In this document: piece after piece, positions 8,498-18,456 of the stretch | Layout: every line of letters starts with the position of its first letter | Numbering within the stretch: position 1 is the first letter of the stretch | NCBI GenBank assembly: GCA_965237995.1 | Contig: CBDEGO010000005.1 | Coordinates: 124,001-188,000 of the forward strand | Origin: JAAELZ01 sp965237995 | Lineage (GTDB): Bacteria > Pseudomonadota > Gammaproteobacteria > Arenicellales > Poriferihabitantaceae | Reading direction: 5' to 3' | DNA length: 64,000 nucleotides | Notes under the pieces: generated by a model | Told to the model about the DNA's origin: nothing | What the model saw: only the letters and a program-made list of their open reading frames with translations | Databases searched by the model: none | Position numbers and translations under genes: made by a program

Positions 8498-10801
8498 TTA
8501 CTTTTCGTTGATAATCGGCACCGTCAATTCTTGCCCGACACGCAAGGTACCCACTTGCGGGTTAAATCGCAATAACAGCCATAGGGGCACATCATGCTTG
8601 TTGGCAATCGCACCCAAGCTTTGTCCTTGTTTAACCCGAATTGTTTTTTCACCTTCTAGTATAAAGCGATCTTTAAATTCCTCAGATAGCACTTGATGAT
8701 ATTCACTGCGGCGACTTTCGAATTGAATAATTCGTTGAGAGCTTACTCTTGGAAAAATTATTTTTTCACCCAAACCAATCACCGAAGAGGTTGATAAACC
8801 GTTCAACCGACGCATGCCACTGGTGTTGCGGATGCCCAGCCAATCGCTGTAGTGACCCAAAGTTTCATTTGGCAACACCTTAATACTCTGCCTGCCATTG
8901 CTGGTCCTCACCTTAATCTCGCCTAAGTTATCTATACGATTGGCCCACTGTAACTGCGAGGCCGAAGTAGACGAAGCCGCAAGCAGACTAGACCCACTGG
9001 GTATCTTAAGCATCTGCCCAACTTTGATCAGGCCTTTCTTGTTTAGCTTATTTTCTCGACGAAGTTTAGAGCAAGCCAAGTCAAACCGAGCCGCAATTTG
9101 GCACAAGGTATCACCGCGTCGTACTTTGTAGCGCGTCGCCTTCGCTGTTGCGACAAAGTTCGATGACGAAGCCGCTAACTGCACACCCGGAATACGTAAT
9201 TTTTGCCCAACCAAAATTTTTCCTTTACGCCCTAATTTATTTAGCCTGATCAGTTCTTTGCAAGAGGCTCCAAATCGTTGGGCAATTTTACAGGCGCTGT
9301 CACCACGTTTAACGCGATATAAACCTGATGCTGTGCTAACTGCAGCAGCCACCTGGGTACTTGCGGTTGCTACTCTAACTGGAATATCTAAGCGCTGCCC
9401 TACTCTAATTTTCCCCTTGCGCCCTAAATTATTAGCGCTGATTAAGTCCTTACATTTAACTTTAAAAGCCGAGGCAATTGCGCAAGCCGTATCGCCGCGA
9501 CGCACACGATAAATTGATTTATTCACGGGTTGCGCTTCAGGTTTTAATGCTCGCAAACCAGCAATCTGCTTTTTCCATCCAGCTTGATCGACTGGCAAAC
9601 GCAAGCGATAGCCTGCAGGGATTAAACGCCAGTTATTCCAAACAAACCGTGTCAACGCAGGGTTCAATGCCTTCAACTGCGCACTGGACAAGTTAAATTG
9701 ACGCTTGATACGCGTAATAGACACGTCATCTTGCAAAATAAACGTTTGATAGTTAACCGGGGTTAAGGTCTTAATTTTCGGAAAGTACGTGTCTGCATGA
9801 ATAGCTAAATGTCGAGCAGCCAAAAAGCTTGCATAAAAATTCTTGACCGCCACTTGGAAGTTTGCCGACTTATAATTATTCAGCACCTTATAAAAATCAG
9901 GGCCAATTTGCTTGATTGCGCGGCGCATTCCATTCACCCCATAGTTATATGACGTCACCATAAACGGGTTGAGCTCCGCGCTAGCGATATTGGGTTTAAG
10001 CTCTCTCGCTGCGCTACCCAAGCTCTTTTTCGCTTTTTTAAAGTAGCGCATTGCTGCGCGGGTTGCCGCTTCTGGATCGAGCCTTTCGTCTAAGGTTGCG
10101 TTTAATTCCATCCCCAACGACCGAGCGGTATTTGGCATGATTTGCCACATCCCTGCAGCACCAACTTTCGAGTATGCATCGGGGCGATAAGATGACTCAA
10201 CAAAAGGCAAATACACCAATTCTTGTGGCATGCCCGCCTCTTGAATTATTCGGCTTGTCATTGGCGAATACCGAGCAAACCTGGCTAACGCCGGCTCATA
10301 TTGATCTTTAACGCCTAGCTGACAACGCAGATTGTCAGCAGATGAGCGTACATTTTTACTATTCAAGCGCTCAAATTGCCGCGCCAAATGCGATTGAATT
10401 TTTCCTTGTGGAGCACGGTCTAATCTAAGGTTTTCGGCTAATGCAAGCAGATTAGCTTTCAGGCGCTTACGTTTGTTTTTAGCCACCCTTTTAGTGCAGC
10501 TTGAAGCACCATCAATTACTTCAAAAACGCGCCACGGAGAGTTAGCGTCATGCAGTATCGCTTGGTTTTTATCCCAACGGCTGAACACCTCAACCCAAAA
10601 ATCGACTCTACGTTTGATCTGTGGCGGGCATGGAAACTCAGCAGAGCAATTTAATTGATGATGTCGAACTAAAGTTTGCGCGTGAAGCGGCCCATTAAAC
10701 AAATAGGGCAGCACGACAATGAGACCTGCGAGCGCAAGCAACCACCGCCTCGGCGCGCACGCCCGAAACTGCGAAATAGTTTTCAATAGAAGAAACTGCA
10801 T
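8498..10801 (-). CDS. membrane-bound lytic murein transglycosylase with LysM repeats (MltD-like)
   Basis: About 767 residues. An N-terminal hydrophobic signal/anchor (about 19-37) is followed by a helical region. The SLT catalytic domain has the active-site Glu202 in FVESSYRPDAYSKVGAAGMW and QIMPNTARSLGM, then NPFMVTSYNYG. The C-terminal half carries LysM modules: three well-conserved ones (each YRV/YKV-RRGD...GQxLxIP) and two or three degenerate ones including the last, IRVKQGQSLGAIA. It cleaves peptidoglycan to 1,6-anhydro products in the periplasm. LysM modules with conserved Cys pairs (TACAI..KCKDL) are unusual and may form disulfides. ATG 10801 is chosen over TTG 10810. Confidence 0.88.
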   Translation of the reverse strand: MQFLLLKTISQFRACAPRRWLLALAGLIVVLPYLFNGPLHAQTLVRHHQLNCSAEFPCPPQIKRRVDFWVEVFSRWDKNQAILHDANSPWRVFEVIDGASSCTKRVAKNKRKRLKANLLALAENLRLDRAPQGKIQSHLARQFERLNSKNVRSSADNLRCQLGVKDQYEPALARFARYSPMTSRIIQEAGMPQELVYLPFVESSYRPDAYSKVGAAGMWQIMPNTARSLGMELNATLDERLDPEAATRAAMRYFKKAKKSLGSAARELKPNIASAELNPFMVTSYNYGVNGMRRAIKQIGPDFYKVLNNYKSANFQVAVKNFYASFLAARHLAIHADTYFPKIKTLTPVNYQTFILQDDVSITRIKRQFNLSSAQLKALNPALTRFVWNNWRLIPAGYRLRLPVDQAGWKKQIAGLRALKPEAQPVNKSIYRVRRGDTACAIASAFKVKCKDLISANNLGRKGKIRVGQRLDIPVRVATASTQVAAAVSTASGLYRVKRGDSACKIAQRFGASCKELIRLNKLGRKGKILVGQKLRIPGVQLAASSSNFVATAKATRYKVRRGDTLCQIAARFDLACSKLRRENKLNKKGLIKVGQMLKIPSGSSLLAASSTSASQLQWANRIDNLGEIKVRTSNGRQSIKVLPNETLGHYSDWLGIRNTSGMRRLNGLSTSSVIGLGEKIIFPRVSSQRIIQFESRRSEYHQVLSEEFKDRFILEGEKTIRVKQGQSLGAIANKHDVPLWLLLRFNPQVGTLRVGQELTVPIINEK

Positions 10802-10916
10802 ATTAATCAAGTAAACTATTTTAGGCAGACTAAGTTATTTAAGCGAAACCCTATGCTAAACCGTTTTCGTTTTACTGTAAAATTAAATCCTATTTAATCA
10901 CTTTCCATTCAGCTTA

Positions 10917-12755
10917 ATGGGCGCACTTGTCGACGTAACTACACCGGAACAGCAACAAACTTTAATTGACGGCCTGACTGCACTGCTTAGTGACAAAAAA
11001 GGGATCGATGAAGCAGTAGCTAAACAACTGCGTAAAGCCGCAGACAGCATGACAGCGGCGCAAACAATTGAAGGTTCTGAACTTGATGCAAGCTTATCGG
11101 AAACAGCAGAAAAATTACTAACTGAAGTTCGCGAAAAAACCCATAAACAAATTGAACGCCGCGAGCAAGACTATGAAAAAGTCGTCACCTTATTAGACGA
11201 GGCGGACAAGTCGATTAAAGGCAACGAGTTAAGCAAGGCCGAGGAGTCGGTACATAAACTATTGTCCATACTCGGCACGATACCGGGCTTGTCTGATCAA
11301 CGCAGACTGAAAATAGATAAGCGCCTCAATCGTATTCAACCTCAAATGCGTAAGCTTGAATCGTGGCGCCATTGGGGCACTAGCCAAGCTCGGCAAGACT
11401 TAATCGACCAAGTCAAATTACTGGTTGGTTCACGCCTACACCCACAAGAGCTAGCCAAAACAATAGAAGACGCACGCAACCAATGGCGCGACTGGGACAA
11501 AGGAGGAGACCACTCAAAGCAAGCGCTGTGGACCGAGTTCGATAACGCCTGTAAAGAAGCCTTTATTCCCTGCAAAGCGTACTTTGACGAGCGTAAAAAA
11601 GCCCGTAAAGGTGCACTCGAACAGCGCCGCGCAATCATCGAGACCATCAACAAGCGCTACGAAGATACAGATTGGAAGTCACCCGATTACAAAGATATCG
11701 ATAAATGGTTACGCGCGCAACGCCGAGATTTCTTTAAAACCGAAAACGTTGATTTTAAACATCGAAAGAAAATCATCTCGGCATTGGACGAAGCAGTCGG
11801 TCAGTTTGAAACACACCTTTCGCGCGAGCGTACGCGGTGCTTTAAGACACGGCAAAAACTAGTCGAAGACGTTCAGGCATTAGAACAACTTGAAGACAAT
11901 AAAGCCGCCATGGATCAGCTTGAAACACTGAAAAAAGGCTGGGTGGTGACCGTCATAGAAAAGCGTGGCATGGAAGATAAACTCTGGAAGCAATATCAAA
12001 AAGTCTGTGACGCTATTTACGCAAAACGTAAGGAAGCACGTAAAGAGCAAGACAGTCAATTCAATCAAAACCTGAAAGACAAAAATGCGCTGATAGAACA
12101 AATGAGCCAGGTGGTAACGCTTGATCCTCTAGTAATGTTGAATGAACGCTCTCAGTTTAATCAACTAGTCGATCAATATAAAGAAATCGGCTATGTCCCT
12201 AGAAAGCACGAAAAGCCGGTGCAAAACCGCTTTAACCAAATGCGTAAGCAGTTTGACAAGGCTTTGCTTGCTGGGGAAAGCGCTAAGCAAAACGAGGCTT
12301 TAAATCAGTTAGTTGCACAATCTATATTGTGTAGCCAACTAGAAGCGGCCATTCAATCAGGGAAGAGCGTTGATTCAATAACGAAAAAATGGCCAGAAAG
12401 TGACGTACTAAGCCAAATGCAACAACGTTATGAAATGGCTCTGCAAGCAAGCGCGGGCAGCGGCTTTGATGATAAGGAACTAAATGCAAGCCATGAAGCC
12501 AAACTAGAACTTTGCTTAAAGCTAGAAGTACACTACGACCTTGATTCACCTGCTGAATTTCAACAGCAAAGAATGGCTTATCAAATACAGCGGCTTTCAG
12601 CTTCAATGAAAAAAAACACCGCGGCGCAAGACCAACCAGAGCAGTTAATTATCCAGATGTTGTGTTTAGGCGCTGTTCCAGCCGAACATAGCGCCGCAAT
12701 ACAAACTAGAATGCAAACCTGCTTCGACAAACACCTACAATCAACACAGCAATGA
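10917..12755 (+). CDS. DUF349-domain coiled-coil protein
   Basis: 612 residues, strongly charged and almost entirely helical. Several DUF349-type segments are visible: WRDWDKGGDHSKQALWTEF/DNACKEAFIPCKAYFDERKKAR, the paired region LKKGWVVTVIEKRGMEDKLWKQY/QKVCDAIYAKRKEARK, and YKEIGYVPRKHEKPVQNRF. No enzymatic motif is seen. Function of DUF349 proteins is poorly defined. The stop overlaps the fumarase start by four bases (ATGA), so the two are translationally coupled, although no functional link is known. Confidence 0.8.
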   Translation: MGALVDVTTPEQQQTLIDGLTALLSDKKGIDEAVAKQLRKAADSMTAAQTIEGSELDASLSETAEKLLTEVREKTHKQIERREQDYEKVVTLLDEADKSIKGNELSKAEESVHKLLSILGTIPGLSDQRRLKIDKRLNRIQPQMRKLESWRHWGTSQARQDLIDQVKLLVGSRLHPQELAKTIEDARNQWRDWDKGGDHSKQALWTEFDNACKEAFIPCKAYFDERKKARKGALEQRRAIIETINKRYEDTDWKSPDYKDIDKWLRAQRRDFFKTENVDFKHRKKIISALDEAVGQFETHLSRERTRCFKTRQKLVEDVQALEQLEDNKAAMDQLETLKKGWVVTVIEKRGMEDKLWKQYQKVCDAIYAKRKEARKEQDSQFNQNLKDKNALIEQMSQVVTLDPLVMLNERSQFNQLVDQYKEIGYVPRKHEKPVQNRFNQMRKQFDKALLAGESAKQNEALNQLVAQSILCSQLEAAIQSGKSVDSITKKWPESDVLSQMQQRYEMALQASAGSGFDDKELNASHEAKLELCLKLEVHYDLDSPAEFQQQRMAYQIQRLSASMKKNTAAQDQPEQLIIQMLCLGAVPAEHSAAIQTRMQTCFDKHLQSTQQ

Positions 12756-14272
12756 GTTTAATTAAGCAAGACGACTTTATCGCCAGTGTCGCTGACGCCT
12801 TACAATATATTTCGTATTATCACAGCCAAGACTTCATTGAGGCCATGCATCAAGCTTGGCAAATTGAGCAATCACCATCGGCTAAAGACGCAATAGCTCA
12901 GATTCTAATCAACTCGAAAATGGCCGCGGTGGGTAAACGCCCGATTTGCCAAGATACGGGTATCGTGGTGGCATTTATTAAAGTCGGGATGGATGTTCGC
13001 TTTGACACGGCACTGAGCTTGCAAGAACTGGTTGATGAGGGTGTCCGCCAGGCTTATAGCAATCCTGACAACCCTTTACGCCACTCCGTTGTGTCACCGC
13101 CGTTTGGCAAACGGATTAATACGGGCGATAACGCACCTGCCGTGGTTTATACAGAATTAGTGCAAGGTGACGGCGTCGACATAAAAATTGCAGCAAAAGG
13201 CGGGGGTTCAGAAAACAAAAGTAAATTCACCGTCATTAATCCGAGCGATAGCATTGTGGATTGGGTAACAGAAACCGTGCCTAAAATGGGCGCGGGCTGG
13301 TGTCCGCCGGGCGTATTAGGTATTGGCATTGGCGGGTCGACTGAAAAGGCGATGGTACTCGCTAAGGAATCTTTACTCGATCCTATCGACATCACTGAGC
13401 TCATTGCACGAGGCCCTGATAACCCAGAGGAAGAACTGCGTCTTGACATTATGGACGCTGTTAATCAATTAGGGATTGGGGCGCAAGGGCTAGGCGGTCT
13501 CACAACGGTTCTGGACGTCAAAATAAATGCCTACCCGACGCACGCGGCATCTTTACCCATCGCGATGATTCCAAATTGCGCAGCGACGCGCCATATACAT
13601 TTTCACTTAGATGGCTCAGGGCCCGCGATTCTCACCCCACCGGACTTAAACAATTGGCCTGACGTCAACCAGTCTAGTGACGACGTGGGCACGCCTGTGA
13701 ATATTAATACGATTACCCAAGCCGAAGTAGAGCGTTGGCAACCTGGCCAACCTTTGTTGTTATCTGGGTCAATATTGACTGGCCGCGATGCGGCGCATAA
13801 ACGCATTGCACAGTTGTTAGATAATGGCGAACCTCTCCCAGTCGAATTCAAAAACCGTTTTATCTATTACGTAGGCCCAGTCGACCCAATTGAAGGCGAA
13901 GCCGTCGGCCCCGCTGGCCCGACGACCGCCACGCGTATGGATAAATTCACCGAAATGATGCTGGGCGATCAAGTCGGCGTTATGGGAATGATTGGCAAAG
14001 CAGAACGCGGAGATGCGGCAATTGACGTGATCAAAAACCATAAATCTGTGTATTTAATCGCTGTCGGTGGTGCAGCCTATTTGGTGTCCAAAGCAATAAA
14101 AAATGCCAAGGTGCTCGCATTTGAAGACATGGGTATGGAAGCAATCTACGAATTTGAAGTAGAAAATATGCCCGTCACTGTCGCGGTCGATTCAACTGGT
14201 GATGCCGTACACAAAAGTGGCCCTAAAAACTGGAAAGGAAAAGCACAACCTATTCGTGTGCAATTACACTAG
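12752..14272 (+). CDS. fumA: class I fumarate hydratase (iron-sulfur)
   Basis: 506 residues, the normal length for class I fumarases. The three cysteines expected to hold the [4Fe-4S] cluster are Cys66 (KRPICQDTG), Cys184 (GAGWCPPG) and Cys276 (PNCAATRHIHF). The C-terminal domain contains the YVGPVDPIEGEAVGPAGPTTATRMD segment typical of the family. It interconverts fumarate and malate in the TCA cycle. FumA and FumB cannot be separated by eye. It overlaps the DUF349 gene by four bases. Confidence 0.95.
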   Translation: MSLIKQDDFIASVADALQYISYYHSQDFIEAMHQAWQIEQSPSAKDAIAQILINSKMAAVGKRPICQDTGIVVAFIKVGMDVRFDTALSLQELVDEGVRQAYSNPDNPLRHSVVSPPFGKRINTGDNAPAVVYTELVQGDGVDIKIAAKGGGSENKSKFTVINPSDSIVDWVTETVPKMGAGWCPPGVLGIGIGGSTEKAMVLAKESLLDPIDITELIARGPDNPEEELRLDIMDAVNQLGIGAQGLGGLTTVLDVKINAYPTHAASLPIAMIPNCAATRHIHFHLDGSGPAILTPPDLNNWPDVNQSSDDVGTPVNINTITQAEVERWQPGQPLLLSGSILTGRDAAHKRIAQLLDNGEPLPVEFKNRFIYYVGPVDPIEGEAVGPAGPTTATRMDKFTEMMLGDQVGVMGMIGKAERGDAAIDVIKNHKSVYLIAVGGAAYLVSKAIKNAKVLAFEDMGMEAIYEFEVENMPVTVAVDSTGDAVHKSGPKNWKGKAQPIRVQLH

Positions 14273-14281
14273 CGCAGCGCA

Positions 14282-15190
14282 TTGAGTGAAGTTAGCTCTT
14301 TCGCGCACCCGCGCTATTGGTCAAGCTGGTTTGTCGTAGGCTTATTACGATTATTGGCCTTATTGCCATTTTGTGTAATCTACGCAATCAGCGCCGTACT
14401 CGGCGAGTTGTTATTCGCACTTGTCGCCTCGCGCCGTAAGATCACCCTCACCAACCTACGTTTATGCTTCCCTGAAAAATCTGAAGCAGAGCGTAAATCT
14501 ATTGCGCGCAGACACTTTCGCTTATTGGTGTGCAGCATTCTAGCGATGGGGTTATTCTGGTGGGGGTCGGCAAAGCGCTTAAAACGCTTGGTTCGACTAG
14601 AAGGCTTAGAGCATTTACATAACGCGAAAGAACAAAATGAAAACGTAATTTTGCTCGCACCGCATTTCGTGGCTTTGGATGCAGGCGGTATCGCCCTGTC
14701 TATAGAACACCCAATGACTAGCATGTATCAAACCAATCGCAACCCCTTGTTTAATCGCCTTTCCATACAGCAACGGGGAAGGTTCAACATTACTATGTTC
14801 GACCGTAAAGCACCACTTACAAGCTTAATTCGACAAATTCGCAGTGGCAAACCATTCTATTATTTACCCGATCAAAATGCAGGGGCAAAACATGGTATTT
14901 TCGCGCCATTTTTTGGTATCGAAGCTTCAACCTTCCCCGCATTAGGTAAAATCGCAAGCGCGGGCAAAGCGGTGGTTATTCCATGCAGTAATCGTATTTT
15001 ACCGTGGGGTAAAGGCATCGAAACGAAACTCTACGCGCCGTTAGAGCATTTCCCGCAAGGTGACCCACTGGCTGATACCACCGCAATGAACAAGGTGGTT
15101 GAACAACTGGCAGAAGAGCATATCGACGATTACCTGTGGTCACACAAACGCTTTAAACGCCGCCCTGAAGGAGAAGAGAGTCTTTACTGA
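14282..15190 (+). CDS. LpxL/HtrB-family lysophospholipid/lipid A acyltransferase
   Basis: 302 residues with an N-terminal membrane helix (about 16-50) and the acyltransferase HX4D motif (His128-Asp133, in APHFVALDAG). YYLPDQNAG and FFGIEASTFPALGKIA are further family motifs. Members transfer secondary acyl chains to lipid A precursors at the inner membrane. Start is TTG 14282, nine bases after the fumarase stop; no better ATG exists. It overlaps the downstream LysE gene by one base (TGATG), suggesting an operon. Confidence 0.88.
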   Translation: MSEVSSFAHPRYWSSWFVVGLLRLLALLPFCVIYAISAVLGELLFALVASRRKITLTNLRLCFPEKSEAERKSIARRHFRLLVCSILAMGLFWWGSAKRLKRLVRLEGLEHLHNAKEQNENVILLAPHFVALDAGGIALSIEHPMTSMYQTNRNPLFNRLSIQQRGRFNITMFDRKAPLTSLIRQIRSGKPFYYLPDQNAGAKHGIFAPFFGIEASTFPALGKIASAGKAVVIPCSNRILPWGKGIETKLYAPLEHFPQGDPLADTTAMNKVVEQLAEEHIDDYLWSHKRFKRRPEGEESLY

Positions 15191-15819
15191 TGATGACCTT
15201 CGATACTTGGAGCCTTTTTGCTTTAGCGATATTAGCCGCTTCGATCTCACCGGGACCTAATGTGTTGATTGTCAACACCGTTAGGTACGGCTTTCGCGGT
15301 GCATTTTTCACCATCTTAGGCAACTTAACTGCGCTTTTCTTTGTCGCTTCGTTAGCAGCTTTAGGGGTCGGCACACTGATTAAAACCATGCCTATCGCCT
15401 ATATCATGATGAAATGGGTTGGCGGTGCTTACTTAATTTGGATGGGTTATAAATTGATTGCCTCTTCTTTCATGCTAACAAGTTCACAAGCTAAACCCAT
15501 CGAACATCACCAGACCAATCCACGCTCTAGCGCAGTCTATTCTCAAGCGATCGCAGTTTCATTGAGCAACCCTAAATCCATACTATTTTTATCGGCCGTC
15601 TTTCCTCAGTTCCTATCCACCGATCAAGCCATTATTCCCCAATTTGCGGTGATGTTCGCTAGCATCATTTTTGTTGTTGCACTGGTGCATGGAATATACG
15701 CGTGGTCCAGTTTATGGCTAAAAGACAAGCCATTGGGGCAATCGACCAGAAAGTGGTTAGCTAGACTAACAGGCGGCGCTTTTATTGGTTTAGGTAGTGC
15801 CGTTGCCTTTAACGAATAA
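15190..15819 (+). CDS. LysE/RhtB-family amino acid exporter
   Basis: 209 residues with about six hydrophobic helices and the family opening SISPGPNVLIVNTVRYGFRG (residues about 18-37). The central NPKSILFLSAVFPQF motif is also diagnostic. Such inner-membrane proteins export amino acids or derivatives; the substrate is unknown. The start codon overlaps the acyltransferase stop, and a second LysE gene follows 13 bp downstream. Confidence 0.92.
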   Translation: MMTFDTWSLFALAILAASISPGPNVLIVNTVRYGFRGAFFTILGNLTALFFVASLAALGVGTLIKTMPIAYIMMKWVGGAYLIWMGYKLIASSFMLTSSQAKPIEHHQTNPRSSAVYSQAIAVSLSNPKSILFLSAVFPQFLSTDQAIIPQFAVMFASIIFVVALVHGIYAWSSLWLKDKPLGQSTRKWLARLTGGAFIGLGSAVAFNE

Positions 15820-15832
15820 TCGATACACTTCT

Positions 15833-16459
15833 ATGATTCCATTCGATGTACTCACCAGTTTTTTCGCAGTGTCAGTCGTGCTTGCTTTGTCTCCGGGGCC
15901 AGATAATATTTTTGTCCTAACGCAGTCACTACTACACGGGCGCTTTGCTGGCTTGATAGTTACCGTGGGTTTGGCCAGCGGCATTTTAATTCATACCGCC
16001 GCAGTTAGCTTAGGCGTGGCGGCCTTGCTCGTCGCCTCACCTGCGTTGTTTAATGCTTTAAAGTTTATCGGTGCAGCCTACTTATTGTATTTAGCATGGG
16101 GGGCATGGAACGCGACTGCGATTGATAAGACGACTGGGGACGCTCCAAAATTAAGTACGATAAAGCTATACTTTAGAGGCTTTATCATGAATGTCACTAA
16201 TCCAAAAGTGACGATATTCTTCCTCGCGTTTTTACCGCAATTCACCGATGCCGCACGTGGCTCTGTGCCCATGCAAATCGTGTTATTGGGCGCTACTTTT
16301 ATAGTGGCCACCTTATTGATTTTTGGTGCAATTGCATTATTAGCAGGGTTGCTCGGTCCCAAATTACAAAACTCTGACCGATTTCAAAAAGTTCTAAATC
16401 GCAGCGCAGCTGTCATTTTTACTGGGCTTGCATTAAAGCTTCTAACCGCGCAACTATAG
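15833..16459 (+). CDS. second LysE/RhtB-family amino acid exporter
   Basis: About 208 residues from ATG 15833 (MIPFDVLTSFF). An in-frame ATG at 15797 would overlap the preceding gene and adds 12 residues unlike the family. Contains ALSPGPDNIFVLTQSLLHGR and the NPKVTIFFLAFLPQF motif with six predicted helices. It is not a close copy of the upstream LysE protein, so the pair probably differs in substrate rather than being a recent duplication. Confidence 0.92.
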   Translation: MIPFDVLTSFFAVSVVLALSPGPDNIFVLTQSLLHGRFAGLIVTVGLASGILIHTAAVSLGVAALLVASPALFNALKFIGAAYLLYLAWGAWNATAIDKTTGDAPKLSTIKLYFRGFIMNVTNPKVTIFFLAFLPQFTDAARGSVPMQIVLLGATFIVATLLIFGAIALLAGLLGPKLQNSDRFQKVLNRSAAVIFTGLALKLLTAQL

Positions 16460-16465
16460 GCCAAA

Positions 16466-16490
16466 AAAAACCCGCTAAGAAGCGGGCTTT
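16466..16490. terminator. bidirectional intrinsic terminator
   Basis: CCCGCT-AAGA-AGCGGG hairpin preceded by an A8 run and followed by CTTT. It separates the convergent lysE and etfA genes and can serve both strands. Confidence 0.8.
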
Positions 16491-16510
16491 ATCATTTCAG
16501 CCGGCTTGCT

Positions 16511-17440
16511 TTATAACGCAGCTTCCAACGCTGGGATTACGTCAAATAAATCTGCAACTAAACCATAACTAGCAACCTGAAAAATTGGTGCATCTTCGTC
16601 GGTATTTACCGCAACGATTACCTTACTTTCTTTCATGCCCGCTAGGTGCTGAATCGCTCCAGAGATACCAAACGCGATATACACATCCGGTGCAACAACC
16701 TTACCTGTTTGGCCAACTTGCAGCTCGTTTGGCGCATACCCGGCGTCAACCGCTGCGCGGGATGCACCAATCGCAGCTCCTAGTTTTTCGGCTAATGGAT
16801 CAAGAATTTTGAAGTTCTCTTCGCTGCCCATCCCACGGCCGCCAGAAACGACAATCTTCGCGCTCACTAAATCTGGGCGATCAGATTGACCAATTTCTTC
16901 AGAAACAAATTGTGTACCGCCAAACGCAGTTTCAGCAGCAACACTTTCGACACTGGCAGAACCCGCCCCTTCTAGCGCTTCAAAAGAAGTGCTGCGCACA
17001 GTAATAAGTTTTGTAGCATCGCTACTTTGCACTGTGGCAACGGCATTACCCGCGTAGATTGGACGCTCAAAGGTATCAGCGCTTACTATTGCAGAGATAT
17101 CTGAAATCTGCTGGACATCAAGTTTGGCAGCTACACGCGGCATCCAGTTTTTGCCCGATGCAGTGGCAACCGCTAAAACATGGCTATAATCATCTGCTAG
17201 GCGACAAACCAAGGCAGACATATTTTCCGCAATGGCATTGGCTAAGCTAGCATCATCTGCATGCAGTACCTTACTTACGCCTGCCGCTGCGGCCACTTCT
17301 TGCGCTACCGCGGCGCAATCACTACCCGCAACTAATACGTGGACATCTGCATCACCTAATTGGCTGGCTGCGCTAATAGCGCTCAAAGTCATGCCATTTA
17401 ATTCGCTGTTATTATGTTCAGCAACAACTAGTACGCTCAT
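16511..17440 (-). CDS. etfA: electron transfer flavoprotein alpha subunit
   Basis: 309 residues. The C-terminal FAD-binding region shows the ETF-alpha signature (RAAVDAGYAPNELQVGQTGKVVAPDVYIAFGISGAIQHLAG) followed by VAVNTDEDAPIFQVASYGLVADLF. It carries electrons from acyl-CoA and related dehydrogenases to ETF:quinone oxidoreductase as the EtfAB dimer. Its start overlaps the etfB stop by four bases. Confidence 0.96.
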   Translation of the reverse strand: MSVLVVAEHNNSELNGMTLSAISAASQLGDADVHVLVAGSDCAAVAQEVAAAAGVSKVLHADDASLANAIAENMSALVCRLADDYSHVLAVATASGKNWMPRVAAKLDVQQISDISAIVSADTFERPIYAGNAVATVQSSDATKLITVRSTSFEALEGAGSASVESVAAETAFGGTQFVSEEIGQSDRPDLVSAKIVVSGGRGMGSEENFKILDPLAEKLGAAIGASRAAVDAGYAPNELQVGQTGKVVAPDVYIAFGISGAIQHLAGMKESKVIVAVNTDEDAPIFQVASYGLVADLFDVIPALEAAL

Positions 17441-18189
17441 GATATTACCTTCTCAACGTTACGTAATTTTTCGATTAACTCTTCAACGCTACCCACGATA
17501 ATGCCTGGTTCACGCTCAGCAGGTTCTTCTACTTTAACCACCTTTAAGCGAGGAGAAAAATCAACACCCATGCTCTCTGCTTCAATCACCTCAAGGGGCT
17601 TTTTCTTCGCCTTCATGATGTTGGGCAGGTTCGGATAACGTGGCTCATTTAAGCGTAAATCGGTTGTAATAATCGCGGGTAACGATAGATTTAAAGTTTC
17701 GATACCATCGTCAGTCTCGCGGCTTAGCGCAACACTACCATCAGAGAATGCAGCCTTAGAAGCAAATGTACCTTGAGGCCAATCTAGCATAGCGGCCAGC
17801 ATCTGGCCGGTTTGGTTCGAATCGTCGTCAATGGCTTGTTTGCCTAAAATGACGACACCCGGGCCCATATCATCAACCGCTTTTTTCAGTAGCTTGGCTA
17901 CGCCTAAGGGCTCAACAGCTGCATCAGTTTTAATGAGTACGGCTTCGTCTGCGCCCATTGCAAGAGCCGTGCGAAGAGTTTCCTGTGACTTTTCAGTGCC
18001 GATAGAAATGGCAACCACTTCAGTGGCAACCCCCGCTTCGCGCATACGCAACGCTTCTTCTATAGCTACTTCGTCAAACGGATTCATCGCCATTTTGACA
18101 TTTTCGGTTTCTACACCGGATTGGTCAGACTTAACGCGAATCTTCACGTTGTAGTCAATGACCCGTTTTACTGGTACCAAGACTTTCAT
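17437..18189 (-). CDS. etfB: electron transfer flavoprotein beta subunit
   Basis: About 250 residues beginning MKVLVPVKRVIDYNVKIRV at ATG 18189; the open frame extends 19 codons further but those residues precede the universal EtfB start. The family signature is visible in the PRYPNLPNIMKAKKKPLEV segment, and the AMP-binding core lies in the LGKQAIDDDSNQTGQMLAA segment. Partner of EtfA. Confidence 0.96.
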   Translation of the reverse strand: MKVLVPVKRVIDYNVKIRVKSDQSGVETENVKMAMNPFDEVAIEEALRMREAGVATEVVAISIGTEKSQETLRTALAMGADEAVLIKTDAAVEPLGVAKLLKKAVDDMGPGVVILGKQAIDDDSNQTGQMLAAMLDWPQGTFASKAAFSDGSVALSRETDDGIETLNLSLPAIITTDLRLNEPRYPNLPNIMKAKKKPLEVIEAESMGVDFSPRLKVVKVEEPAEREPGIIVGSVEELIEKLRNVEKVIS

Positions 18190-18414
18190 GTGCGCTTTAC
18201 AGTTGAGATTAAAAAAGTGGCGGGATATTAGCATACGCGGGTTCACGCTTTAAGCCATAGAAAGGGTTTAACCGCGTCTTGCTTATGTGTTGTAGCGACA
18301 CGCTTTACATACAGTGTCTTTTTCACTCTCAAACAATTAGAAAGTGACCGCTTTTATTTGCCTGTCATACCAATATACTACCACTAATAGCGTGATTCAC
18401 TTAAAAGCATCAGC

Positions 18415-18420
18415 TATAAT
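18415..18420 (+). promoter_or_regulatory. -10 box of the dodecin gene
   Basis: A consensus TATAAT lies 37 bp upstream of the dodecin start in an AT-rich leader. No good -35 hexamer is visible at 16-18 bp spacing. Confidence 0.5.
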
Positions 18421-18456
18421 TATTGTTAATATAAATTTCACTATAGGTATCTACAT

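Noticed and set aside
9258..9512. Plus-strand ORFs over the LysM region
   Set aside because: They are antisense shadows of the repeated LysM coding sequence and lack start signals.
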